From: DATATB01 sp036268995
GTDB lineage: Bacteria; Planctomycetota; Planctomycetia; Pirellulales; PNKZ01
DNA length: 28,627 nucleotides
NCBI GenBank assembly: GCA_036268995.1
Contig: DATATB010000076.1
Span: 1-28,627 of the forward strand
Direction of reading: 5' to 3'
Shown here in pieces: positions 17,280 through 25,215 of the stretch. The translations under genes and the position numbers were made by a program. The notes under the pieces were generated by a model. The model made no database searches and was not told the DNA's origin. It saw only the letters and a program-made list of their open reading frames with translations. Each line of letters opens with the position of its first letter. The first letter of the stretch is position 1.

Positions 17280-19268
17280 ATGATTAAGAGGCGCTGCATG
17301 CGGCGATCCACGCGCTATCTCGTCCCGGCCACCTGGTTGGCGCTAAGCTGCATGCTTGCTGTCGCTTACGGACAAAACGTCCACCCGAATGAGAATTCTG
17401 GGAAAAAAGTTTCGCCGGCCACGGCAAATGCCACTATTTTGGCGGGGAAAGACACGGATCCGGCGCCTTTGCAGAGTTCTCCGGCCAATGCTGAGGACGC
17501 GCAGCTCAGCACGCTATTGAAAGCGGCGGGCTCGCAATATCAGCCGATACAGCCCGCGGAAGTCGCCAACACAAAGGCCCAACTGCTCGAGTCGTTGGCG
17601 GCACTGGACGCCTATCTGGCCAGCAGTCCCGAAGCCGCTGGTTGGAAGAACTATTTGAAGTGGAACCAATTGAGCGCCCAACTCGCTCACGGCGTACAGC
17701 CGGACGCGAGCCAACTGCGCGACGTGCTGAAGCAATATCGCGACAAGTACCCCGGCTTGGAATTGCCCTGGTTCACCAATGTGCGCTATTGGCTGAATGC
17801 GTATGCCAATGGCGTGGCGGCGCTCGCCAGCCCCGACGTTAAACAATACCAAGCGCAACTCGAAACGATCGGCCGCGCGCTGGATGCCTCGCAACGCGGG
17901 CAGCCGGTGGCGAGCAAAGATTTGGGCCGGGCGGTCGGCGCACTCCAGCGCACAGGTCAGGCTCGTGGACTGGTCGCCGCGCTGCGGCGCCGGTTCTCGC
18001 GTCCCAATGTCCTGGTGTGTGCCTCGGCCCGATTGGTGACCACCGGTATCGCCCGCCCGGTCGACGATACACGGCCTCTGCAAGACACGATCATGGGCAC
18101 CTACATCACGGGCACCGGTCACACGCTGGGCCAGGTCACCGGACAACTGTTAAGCGATCCGCACCACGCGGCCATGGCCACCACGATGACCGGCACCGCC
18201 TCGTCGACGACCGTGGGTTACAACGGTCCGGTGGTGATCTACGCTTCGGCCCAAACGGGACTTTGGGCCCAGAAGATGTTGTATTTCGACGCCCTGGGGC
18301 TGCACACTCAGCCGGCTGCGGCCAACGCCATGTCGTCGAGCTGTGTCACCGGCGTAGGAACAAACCGCGGGGGCCTGATCGGTCGAATCATCGAGAAAGC
18401 GGCCTGGAAACGCATCCCGGAGAAAAAGCCGCTCAGCGATCGCATCTCCAGCGAGCACGCCCGCGCTAAGCTGGCCACCCAGATGGACCTCCAAGCCGAC
18501 ACCCTGATCGATCGGGCAAATCGCTTGTATGGCGCGCGGCTGCGCAATCCTTTGCTGCGGCAGGAGGCCTTTCCGCGGCAGCTTGACATTTCCAGCGATC
18601 CGACCGGCCTGCGCATCACGGCGACCCAAAGCAGCGACGAGCATTTGGGAGCGCCCGGCCCGCCCCCGCAACTGGCAAAGCAAGGCGAGATCTACGTGCA
18701 ACTGCACGAATCGTTCGTCAACAACCTGGCGGCCGACATGCTCGGTGGCCGCACGCTCACGCGTGAGGAAGTCGAACAGGGCGCAATCGATACCTTCGGC
18801 TCGTTGCCCCCCAGCATGAAACAGGACCAGGAGGAAGACTCCGCTCCCTGGGCCATCGAATTTGCCGGAGAAGATCCGGTGACGATGGCTTTCGACAATG
18901 ATGAAGCCGTGATCACGATTCGCGGCCAGCACTACAAGTCGGGCGGGCGAACCTTTCAGGCCATGACGGTTTCCGCCCGTTACAAGCTGGTGAGCACGCC
19001 CAACGGCATGCGGGCCGATCGCCAGGGCGAGCTGAGCGTCTATCCGCCGGCTGTGGGGCCGGGAAAAGCGATGGGCGTGCGTGAGAAGGTAGTCGAAAAG
19101 ATGCTCCGCAAACGCTTCAACAAGATCTTCGAGCCACAGGTCGTCTTCCACGGCCTGAAACTGCCGGGTAACTTTGCCAAGCTCGGTTCCCTGGTGGCCC
19201 ACAACTTCAAGGCCGACGACGGCTGGCTGCTGGTAGCGTGGGACGAGGGGGGAACGAGTGAAAAGTGA
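17280..19268 (+). CDS. Secreted protein of unknown family
   Basis: About 662 residues with an N-terminal signal peptide (hydrophobic LVPATWLALSCMLAVAYG, cleavage near the following Gln). A low-complexity linker follows, then a large globular region with no catalytic signature I recognise. Notable parts are an Ala/Leu-rich helical section (about 70-200), a Gly/Thr-rich section around TGTGHTLGQVTGQLL, and a C-terminal beta-rich domain about 470-650 (MAFDNDEAVITIRGQHYKSG). Two starts are possible: ATG 17280 (AAGAG 7 bases upstream) and ATG 17298 (AAGAGG 6 bases upstream). The last three residues SEK and the TGA stop are encoded by heptamer repeat locus B. Such proteins are frequent planctomycete hypotheticals; I assign no function. 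Confidence 0.85.
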   Translation: MIKRRCMRRSTRYLVPATWLALSCMLAVAYGQNVHPNENSGKKVSPATANATILAGKDTDPAPLQSSPANAEDAQLSTLLKAAGSQYQPIQPAEVANTKAQLLESLAALDAYLASSPEAAGWKNYLKWNQLSAQLAHGVQPDASQLRDVLKQYRDKYPGLELPWFTNVRYWLNAYANGVAALASPDVKQYQAQLETIGRALDASQRGQPVASKDLGRAVGALQRTGQARGLVAALRRRFSRPNVLVCASARLVTTGIARPVDDTRPLQDTIMGTYITGTGHTLGQVTGQLLSDPHHAAMATTMTGTASSTTVGYNGPVVIYASAQTGLWAQKMLYFDALGLHTQPAAANAMSSSCVTGVGTNRGGLIGRIIEKAAWKRIPEKKPLSDRISSEHARAKLATQMDLQADTLIDRANRLYGARLRNPLLRQEAFPRQLDISSDPTGLRITATQSSDEHLGAPGPPPQLAKQGEIYVQLHESFVNNLAADMLGGRTLTREEVEQGAIDTFGSLPPSMKQDQEEDSAPWAIEFAGEDPVTMAFDNDEAVITIRGQHYKSGGRTFQAMTVSARYKLVSTPNGMRADRQGELSVYPPAVGPGKAMGVREKVVEKMLRKRFNKIFEPQVVFHGLKLPGNFAKLGSLVAHNFKADDGWLLVAWDEGGTSEK

Positions 19269-19348
19269 AGAGTGAAAAGTGAATAATAAGGAGCCCAGAC
19301 AGCCACGCTTCTCCCCCACTTTTAACTTTTCACTATTCACTTTCCACT
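19257..19348. repeat. Heptamer repeat locus B (AGTGAAA type), opposing arms
   Basis: Left arm 19257-19284: AGTGAAA, AGTGAAG, AGTGAAA, AGTGAAT. Right arm 19317-19348, read as TTTAACT, TTTCACT, ATTCACT, TTCCACT after a partial unit, is the complement of the same consensus. The loop is 32 bases. The left arm overlaps the end of the upstream gene and supplies its stop codon. As RNA it would form a long, mostly A-U stem. Confidence 0.9.
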
Positions 19349-19641
19349 TCCTCCAATTGCCGTTGCTGCCTACTGGGGGTGTCGTGGTAGGATAAGGCCC
19401 GTTGCTGTCAGACTGTGCACGTCGCTTTGCCTGCCATCGAGACGCCGGCCGCCCCTCGATCCTTGATCAACAGGAGCGGCATCCGAGTCCAATGCCGCGC
19501 TTGGTGCGCTCGGTTTTCATGCCGGGGGCCGCCTGGCTCAAGGCAGCCCAGAAACCAACAATTGAACTGCCCGCCTCGCAAGGGGCGGGATGCTAGCAGC
19601 CGTCACCGATACAAAACCCCCGGTCAACCGACGAAAACCAC
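19349..19641 (+). other. Leader region of typA
   Basis: A gap without a convincing gene. A TAGGAT hexamer at 19388-19393 with TTGCTG 19 bases earlier could be a weak promoter for typA. A 6-base-pair hairpin, CCCGCC (19570-19575) with GGCGGG (19584-19589), lies 52 bases before the typA start. It lacks a T-run and might be a leader structure. Confidence 0.3.
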
Positions 19642-21504
19642 ATGATGTCAAGTGCTCAGACTCTCGGCGCACCGGCCTTCGGAGGCCAGCGCCGCTCGGA
19701 TATCCGCAACATTGCGATCATTGCCCACGTCGATCACGGCAAGACGACGCTCGTCGATTGCATGCTGCGCCAAAGCGGCGAATTCCGCGCTAGCCAATTG
19801 GTGGGCGAGCGGATCCTCGACTCCAACGACCTGGAACGGGAACGCGGCATCACGATCCTGGCGAAAAACATTGCTATTCCCTATCGGGGGGTGAAGATCA
19901 ACCTCATCGATACGCCCGGCCACGCCGACTTTGGCGGCGAAGTCGAGCGCGTGCTGCGCATGGCCGACGGGGCACTGGTGCTGGTGGATGCGGCCGAGGG
20001 GCCCATGCCGCAGACGCGGTTCGTGCTCTCCAAGGCCCTGGAGTGCCGGCTCAAGCCGATCGTGGTCATCAACAAGGTGGATCGCGGCGATGCCCGGCCG
20101 CTGGAGGTGCTCAACGAGACCTTCGAGCTGTTTATCGATCTGGGCGCCGACGACGAGCTGGCCGACTTCCCCTACATTTTCGCCAGCAGCCGCGAAGGCT
20201 GGGCCTCGCCCGAGTACGATCGCAAGACCGACTCCATGAAGCCGCTGCTGGACCTGGCGCTCGAGTCGATTCCCGGGCCGGAGATCGACAACGAATCGCC
20301 GCTGCAAATGCTGGTCACGACGCTCGATTGGTCCGAATATGTCGGCCGCATCGCGGTGGGGCGTATCCAGTCGGGTCGCATCAAGCGCGGCCAGCGGGCT
20401 GCCCTGGTGCAGGCCGGCGGCGAGATCAACTTCGGCCGTGTGGTCTCGGTGCAAGTGTTTGACAACCTGGGCCGCCTCGAAGTCGAAGAGGCCACGGCCG
20501 GCGATATCGCGGCTATCGTCGGCTTGGAGCAGATCGAAATCGGTGACACGATCGCAGATCCCGACGAACCTCGGGGCTTGCCCCGACTGGAAGTCGACCA
20601 GCCGACGCTGGAAATGACCTTCGGCATCAACACGTCGCCCTTGGCCGGCCGGTCGGGCAAATATCTCACCAGCCGGCATTTGCGTGAGCGGCTGATGAAA
20701 GAACTGGAAAAGAACGTGGCCCTGCAAGTGCGCCCGATCGAAGCCAGCGAAAGCTTCGCCGTTTCGGGCCGCGGGCTGCTGCACCTCTCGGTGCTGATCG
20801 AGACCATGCGCCGCGAAGGCTTTGAGCTGTCGATTGGCAAGCCGCGCGTCATCACGCGCGAGCACAATGGCGTGGTCGAAGAGCCGTTCGAGTCGCTGGT
20901 GATCGAAGTCCCTCCCGATCGCGTGGGCGCGGTCATCGAGCTGGTCGGCGCACGGCGCGGACAGATGGCCGAAATGAACACCCGCGGCACGTACTCGCAC
21001 TTGATTTTTTCGATTCCCGCCCGCGGGCTGATCGGCCTGCGCACGCGTCTGCTGAACGCCACGCAAGGCACGGCCATCATCCACCATCGTTTCGAGGCCT
21101 ACCGGCCGCTGGAAGCGGACATCGCCGGCCGGCCCAACGGCGTGTTGGTCTCGATCACCGGCGGCAAGGCCGTGGCCTTCGGGCTCGACAGCCTGCAAGA
21201 GCGGGCCGAAATGTTCGTGGCCCCCGGCGACGAAGTCTACGAAGGCATGATCGTCGGCGAGAACAGCCGCACGGGCGACATGCCGGTCAATCCCACGAAG
21301 GAAAAGAAGCTCACCAACATGCGGGCTTCCGGCAGCGACCGCAACATCATTCTCCGCCCGCCACGTATCCTGACCCTGGAAATGGCCTTGGAATACATCG
21401 AGGAGGACGAGTTGGTCGAAGTCACTCCCGACAAAGTCCGGCTGCGTAAACTGCTGCTCAGCGAGAACGAACGCAAACGGGCCGCACGCAGCCGCGGGGG
21501 TTAG
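19642..21504 (+). CDS. typA: Ribosome-associated translational GTPase TypA/BipA
   Basis: A 620-residue TypA/BipA of normal length. G1 AHVDHGKTT (28-36), switch I with RGITI (69-73), G3 DTPGH (90-94) and G4 NKVD (144-147) are intact. Domain II, then the EF-G-like domains III and V (SGRGLLHLSVLIETMRREGF; RRGQMAEMNTRGTYSHLIF), and the BipA-specific C-terminal part with ENSRTGDMPVNPTKEKKLTN and RASGSDRNIILRPPR follow. BipA binds the ribosome and helps 50S assembly and stress or cold adaptation. Two ATGs in a row (19642, 19645) are possible starts, neither with a clear Shine-Dalgarno site. It is preceded by heptamer repeat locus B and followed by a REP-like palindrome. Confidence 0.97.
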   Translation: MMSSAQTLGAPAFGGQRRSDIRNIAIIAHVDHGKTTLVDCMLRQSGEFRASQLVGERILDSNDLERERGITILAKNIAIPYRGVKINLIDTPGHADFGGEVERVLRMADGALVLVDAAEGPMPQTRFVLSKALECRLKPIVVINKVDRGDARPLEVLNETFELFIDLGADDELADFPYIFASSREGWASPEYDRKTDSMKPLLDLALESIPGPEIDNESPLQMLVTTLDWSEYVGRIAVGRIQSGRIKRGQRAALVQAGGEINFGRVVSVQVFDNLGRLEVEEATAGDIAAIVGLEQIEIGDTIADPDEPRGLPRLEVDQPTLEMTFGINTSPLAGRSGKYLTSRHLRERLMKELEKNVALQVRPIEASESFAVSGRGLLHLSVLIETMRREGFELSIGKPRVITREHNGVVEEPFESLVIEVPPDRVGAVIELVGARRGQMAEMNTRGTYSHLIFSIPARGLIGLRTRLLNATQGTAIIHHRFEAYRPLEADIAGRPNGVLVSITGGKAVAFGLDSLQERAEMFVAPGDEVYEGMIVGENSRTGDMPVNPTKEKKLTNMRASGSDRNIILRPPRILTLEMALEYIEEDELVEVTPDKVRLRKLLLSENERKRAARSRGG

Positions 21505-21513
21505 GCATGCCTC

Positions 21514-21582
21514 GTAGCGGAAGTCGTGCGACTTCCCACGGCCCTTGCGGCGAAGATTCGGAATTCTCACGAACTCCGCTAC
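21514..21582. repeat. REP-like palindromic repeat, copy 2
   Basis: Inverted arms at 21514-21539 and 21556-21582 belong to the same family as the element at 9153-9247 (shared core GTAGCGGAAGTCGTG and its complement CACGAACTCCGCTAC). It lies 10 bases after the typA stop, so the stem-loop may serve as 3' end protection or a weak terminator. No T-run follows. Confidence 0.8.
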
Positions 21583-21726
21583 GGCTCCGGCCTGGATTTT
21601 GGAAAAATATTCTGTGACTCGCCAGGACGGGGCGGCAACTAAACCCATGTTGCCGGCGGCCTGCTCGATGGTTCGAGCGAGGCACGCACCCCGGCCTATT
21701 CTGCGTCCTCCCGCGTTGGAAGCATC

Positions 21727-21816
21727 ATGTCTACGCTCTTCATTGGCGGCATCATCGCCCTCTTGCTGTTAGGCCTCGACCTGCTCACGGCTCCGCGGAC
21801 GGAACAGGGCCGATAA
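21727..21816 (+). CDS. Possible 29-residue membrane peptide
   Basis: A 29-codon frame: MSTLFIGGIIALLLLGLDLL is one hydrophobic helix, followed by a short polar, charged tail. Size and form recall micro-membrane proteins such as KdpF, but no kdp genes are near, so no family is assigned. A GGAAG stretch lies 4 bases before the ATG, closer than ideal. It lies in the gap between convergent typA and the mutase gene. It may be chance. Confidence 0.3.
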   Translation: MSTLFIGGIIALLLLGLDLLTAPRTEQGR

Positions 21817-21829
21817 ACCGCGTGACGCC

Positions 21830-23653
21830 TCAGGACGAATCGGCCAGGGCAAACAGCTCCTGCCCGATGCGTTTGAGCCGTGCGGCCAGTTCGGACTTGG
21901 CATGTTCCAAGTCGGCCAGCAATTCGGGCGGCTGATAGGCAAACAGATAGAACTTGACCTTCGGTTCCGTGCCCGAAGGGCGCACGGCAACCGAGTTGCC
22001 CTCGGCCGCCAGTTCGAGCACGACCATGTCGCCCGGCGGGCCATCGAACGGCTGCGGAGCCGTGCCAGTTGCGAGCATCTGCCCGCTGAGATAATCGCGC
22101 ATCCGCACGACCTTCAGCCCGCCCAACTCGGCCGGCGGCGAGTTGCGCAGCTTGAGCATCAGCTTCCGGGTACGCGCCGCGCCGTCGTGGCCGGGCATGT
22201 TCTTGGAATAGGTGACTTCCACGTGGCAGCCGTGCTGCCAATAGAGGGCATCCAGCTTTTCGTGTACCGTTTGCCTGGCCGCCTTGGCCTTGGCCGCGAT
22301 TTCGGACATCAGCAGTGCGGCCACGGTCGCGTCCTTGTCGCGGGCATAATTGCCCACCAGATAACCGTGGGACTCTTCGACGCCCAGCAGAAATCGCTCG
22401 GGCCCCAGCGTGTCGATCGCCGCGCCAATGTGTTTGAAACCGACCTGCAGATTACCGAACGTCTCGATGCCATAGCTGGTGGCGATGCGGCGAATCATCT
22501 CGCTGGTGACCAGCGTCTTGATGACATAGCCGTCTTTGGGCAATTGTCCGGCCTGCCTGGCGGAATCGAGCACGTAATCGGTTAGCAAAGCGCCGATCTG
22601 GTTGCCGGTCAGCACTTGCCACGCGCCGCCGGCCGCGAGCCTGGCCGCACAACCCAACCGGTCGGCATCGGGATCAGTGGAAAGCACCAGGTCGGCTTCC
22701 GTTTCATTCGCCCGCTCGATGACCGGGTCCATGGTACGGGCATTTTCCGGGTTGGGCACGTGGCCCGGCACGTTGCGAAAATCTCCGTCGGGCGCCGCCT
22801 GGGGCATAAACAACTCGACGTCGGCAAAGCCCGCCGCGGCCAGCACCGGGCAGATGCTCGCCGCGCCCACGCCGTGCATCGGCGAATACACGATCTTCAC
22901 GCCTCGCGGACCGGGTCGGCTGTGGGCCAGCACCTGTCGCTGGTACTCCCGGTCGATCTCCTCCTGGCAAAGTTCGATCTTGCCGGCCGCGACCGCTTCG
23001 GACCACGGCAGCCGGGCGATGTGGGTCGTGGCTTTGACGCGCTCGATCACGCCCCCGTCGTGCGGCGGCAGCAATTGCCCGCCGCTGGACCAATACACTT
23101 TCACCGCGTTATCGCTGGGCGGGTTGTGGCTGGCTGTGATCATCAGGCCGCAGGCACAATGCTTGTACCGAACCGCAAACGACAGCTCCGGCGTGCTGCG
23201 ATAATCGTCGAGGAAGAACACTTGGAAGCCGGCCGCAGCCATGATCTCGCCACATAGCCTGGCAAAATGCTGCGAATGGTGCCGGCTATCGTAAGCAATG
23301 GCGCACGCCAGCCCCGCGTCGGCGGGCGGATGGTCCAGCACGTAGCTGGCCAGCCCCGCGGCACTCTCGCCAATGGTGCGGTCGTTGATGGCATTGGTGC
23401 CGATCGGGTACATGCGTCCGCGCCGGCCGCCGGTGCCAAAAGGAATCACGGCCCAAAAGGCGTCGTCCAGCGCCTGCCAGCGCTGCCCCAGAATGTGCTC
23501 GGCCACGTGCGGTGCGTACTCGGCATAGTGCGGCTCGGTCAGCCACGCGCGAATGTTGTCGGCAGCGCTGCCCGAGAGCTTGCCCGCGCCGACCGCGTCG
23601 TGCAGACGCGCGATCAGCCCCGCGGTTTCTGTAGCATCGATGGCGTGCTTCAT
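21830..23653 (-). CDS. Phosphohexomutase (phosphoglucomutase/phosphomannomutase, PGM2-like)
   Basis: A 607-residue alpha-D-phosphohexomutase of the long type. Key sites: FGTGGRRG (72-79), catalytic phosphoserine S175 in TASHNPPSDN, metal loop DPDADR (327-332), sugar-binding EESHG (426-430) and phosphate-binding RPSGTEPK (558-565). It should interconvert hexose 1- and 6-phosphates (glucose, possibly mannose, deoxyribose or ribose phosphate). The long form with EESHG is typical of the PGM2/PgcA group. The ATG at 23653 is preferred over one at 23719: the additional 22 residues look non-conserved. Neither start has a ribosome binding site. It is divergent from a second mutase at 23814. Confidence 0.93.
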   Translation of the reverse strand: MKHAIDATETAGLIARLHDAVGAGKLSGSAADNIRAWLTEPHYAEYAPHVAEHILGQRWQALDDAFWAVIPFGTGGRRGRMYPIGTNAINDRTIGESAAGLASYVLDHPPADAGLACAIAYDSRHHSQHFARLCGEIMAAAGFQVFFLDDYRSTPELSFAVRYKHCACGLMITASHNPPSDNAVKVYWSSGGQLLPPHDGGVIERVKATTHIARLPWSEAVAAGKIELCQEEIDREYQRQVLAHSRPGPRGVKIVYSPMHGVGAASICPVLAAAGFADVELFMPQAAPDGDFRNVPGHVPNPENARTMDPVIERANETEADLVLSTDPDADRLGCAARLAAGGAWQVLTGNQIGALLTDYVLDSARQAGQLPKDGYVIKTLVTSEMIRRIATSYGIETFGNLQVGFKHIGAAIDTLGPERFLLGVEESHGYLVGNYARDKDATVAALLMSEIAAKAKAARQTVHEKLDALYWQHGCHVEVTYSKNMPGHDGAARTRKLMLKLRNSPPAELGGLKVVRMRDYLSGQMLATGTAPQPFDGPPGDMVVLELAAEGNSVAVRPSGTEPKVKFYLFAYQPPELLADLEHAKSELAARLKRIGQELFALADSS

Positions 23654-23770
23654 GCTGCACATTCGGGCTGCGGGTGCGATGGCGGCGATAGCCACAAAAA
23701 TACCCGATTTCGCCACCATTGGCTAATTAAGTGCGGGCGCCGCTGGCTTCCGGATACGCCACCGGCGTTC

Positions 23771-23776
23771 TATACT
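23771..23776 (+). promoter_or_regulatory. Probable -10 box for the second mutase gene
   Basis: TATACT lies 37 bases ahead of the ATG at 23814, leaving room for a short leader with GGGAG 7 bases before the start. The matching -35 is weak (TTCCGG). It lies in the intergenic space of two divergent mutase genes. Confidence 0.4.
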
Positions 23777-23813
23777 TCAACGCACCAAAGGGCCAATCGT
23801 AGGGAGCAGCCAA

Positions 23814-25157
23814 ATGCGCGAGCCGATCATCAGCGTGTCGGGCCTGCGGGGGATCGTCGGCGAGAGCCTGTCGCCGGAGATCGCCATGCGCTACGCCACC
23901 GCCTGGGCCGCGCTCGCTCCGCAGGGCGACGTGGTGCTCACGCGTGACGGGCGCGCCAGCGGCCCGATGCTGGCCGAGGCCATCCGCAATGCCCTGATCC
24001 TCTGCGGCCGCTCAGTGATCGATGCCGGCGTGGCGGCGACGCCGACCACCGGCGTGCTGATCCGCCACTATGAGGCAGCCGGCGGCATTCAGATTTCGGC
24101 CAGCCACAATCCGCCGCAATACAACGGGATGAAGCTGTTTTCGCCCGAGGGACGCGTGATTTCGGCCAAGGCCGGAGCCCAAGTCATCGCCCGCTACCGC
24201 TCCGGCCAGGTGGACTCGGTTGGGCGACCAGGCTTGGGCCGCGTGCGAACCTGCGACGACTCGACCACGGCCCACCTCGATTCCGTGTGTAGGCTGGTTG
24301 AAGTCGACCGCATCCGACGCCACCGCTTTCGCGTCGTGCTCGACGCCAATCACGGCGCGGGCAGTCTGCTGGGCCGCCGGCTGCTGGAGCACCTGGGCTG
24401 CGAGGTCACACTGCTGGGCGAACCGCCCGACGGCCAATTCGAGCATCCGCCCGAGCCGACGGCCGAAAATCTGGCCAGCGTGCTCAAGCAAATCCCAGAC
24501 GCGAAGGCCGACGTCGGCTTTTGCCAGGATCCCGACGCCGATCGCCTGGCAATCATCGACGAGCAGGGGGCTTGGCTCGGCGAGGAGTACACGCTGGCCC
24601 TGTGCGTCGATCAAGTGCTCCGCGAGCGGCGCGGGCCGATTGTCACCAATTGCTCGACCAGCCGGATGTCCGAGGACCTGGCCGCCCGCTATGGCGTGCC
24701 GTTTTTCCGCTCGGCTGTGGGCGAGGCCAACGTCACCGAAGCCATGCGGCTGCACAGGGCAGTCTTCGGCGGCGAGGGCAACGGTGGGCCCATCGATCCT
24801 CGTGTCGGCCTGGTGCGCGACAGTTTCGTCGGCATGGCGCTGGTGCTGGCCGCCATGGCCGATCGGGACATGAAAGTGAGCCAACTAGCGGCCGAGCTGC
24901 CACGCTATGAAATCGTGAAGACCAAGCTGGAACTTCCTTCCGAAAAAGTTCCCGCGGCATTGGCAGCGCTCGAAGGCCACTTTGCCGAAGCTGCCAAAGA
25001 TCGCCTCGACGGCCTGCGGCTCGACTGGCCCGGCAAATGGCTACTCGTGCGGGCCAGCAACACCGAGCCCATCGTCCGCGCCATTGCCGAAGCCCCGACC
25101 GCAGCCGAAGCCCAAAAGCTCTGCGATGAAGCGGCAAGCGTCATGGCGGGCGCGTAA
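23814..25157 (+). CDS. Phosphohexomutase (GlmM/ManB-like)
   Basis: A 447-residue alpha-D-phosphohexomutase of the short type. It has S97 in SASHNPP, metal loop DPDADR (239-244), GGEGNGG (319-325) and RASNTEP (413-419). Length and start (ISVSGLRGIVGESLSP) fit GlmM/ManB relatives. Classical GlmM has GGEQSGH at the sugar loop; GGEGNGG is more like archaeal phosphomannomutase or phosphoglucosamine mutase proteins, so substrate assignment is left open. GGGAG 7 bases before the ATG fixes the start. If no canonical glmM exists elsewhere in the genome, this protein would be the candidate for UDP-GlcNAc synthesis. Divergent from the long mutase with 160 bases between starts. Confidence 0.93.
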   Translation: MREPIISVSGLRGIVGESLSPEIAMRYATAWAALAPQGDVVLTRDGRASGPMLAEAIRNALILCGRSVIDAGVAATPTTGVLIRHYEAAGGIQISASHNPPQYNGMKLFSPEGRVISAKAGAQVIARYRSGQVDSVGRPGLGRVRTCDDSTTAHLDSVCRLVEVDRIRRHRFRVVLDANHGAGSLLGRRLLEHLGCEVTLLGEPPDGQFEHPPEPTAENLASVLKQIPDAKADVGFCQDPDADRLAIIDEQGAWLGEEYTLALCVDQVLRERRGPIVTNCSTSRMSEDLAARYGVPFFRSAVGEANVTEAMRLHRAVFGGEGNGGPIDPRVGLVRDSFVGMALVLAAMADRDMKVSQLAAELPRYEIVKTKLELPSEKVPAALAALEGHFAEAAKDRLDGLRLDWPGKWLLVRASNTEPIVRAIAEAPTAAEAQKLCDEAASVMAGA

Positions 25158-25177
25158 AAAAGCAGGCGCGCTTATGT

Positions 25178-25207
25178 GTCCGTTGTCCGTTGCAACTGAC
25201 AACTGAC
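25178..25207. repeat. Heptamer repeat locus E (GTCCGTT type), opposing arms
   Basis: GTCCGTT, GTCCGTT, then GC, then AACTGAC, AACTGAC. The second pair is the complement of the first except for one mismatch per unit. It fills most of the 58-base gap between the convergent mutase and serS genes. Confidence 0.8.
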
Positions 25208-25215
25208 CTCCTCAG

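Noticed and set aside
19648..21648. A 666-codon open frame opposite typA
   Set aside because: It lies antisense to an unmistakable TypA gene. Its translation is rich in His, Gln, Arg and Ala without any domain, as expected from the opposite strand of a high-GC gene.
21600..21720. A GGTTCGAGC stretch resembling a tRNA T-arm
   Set aside because: No acceptor, D or anticodon arm fits around it.
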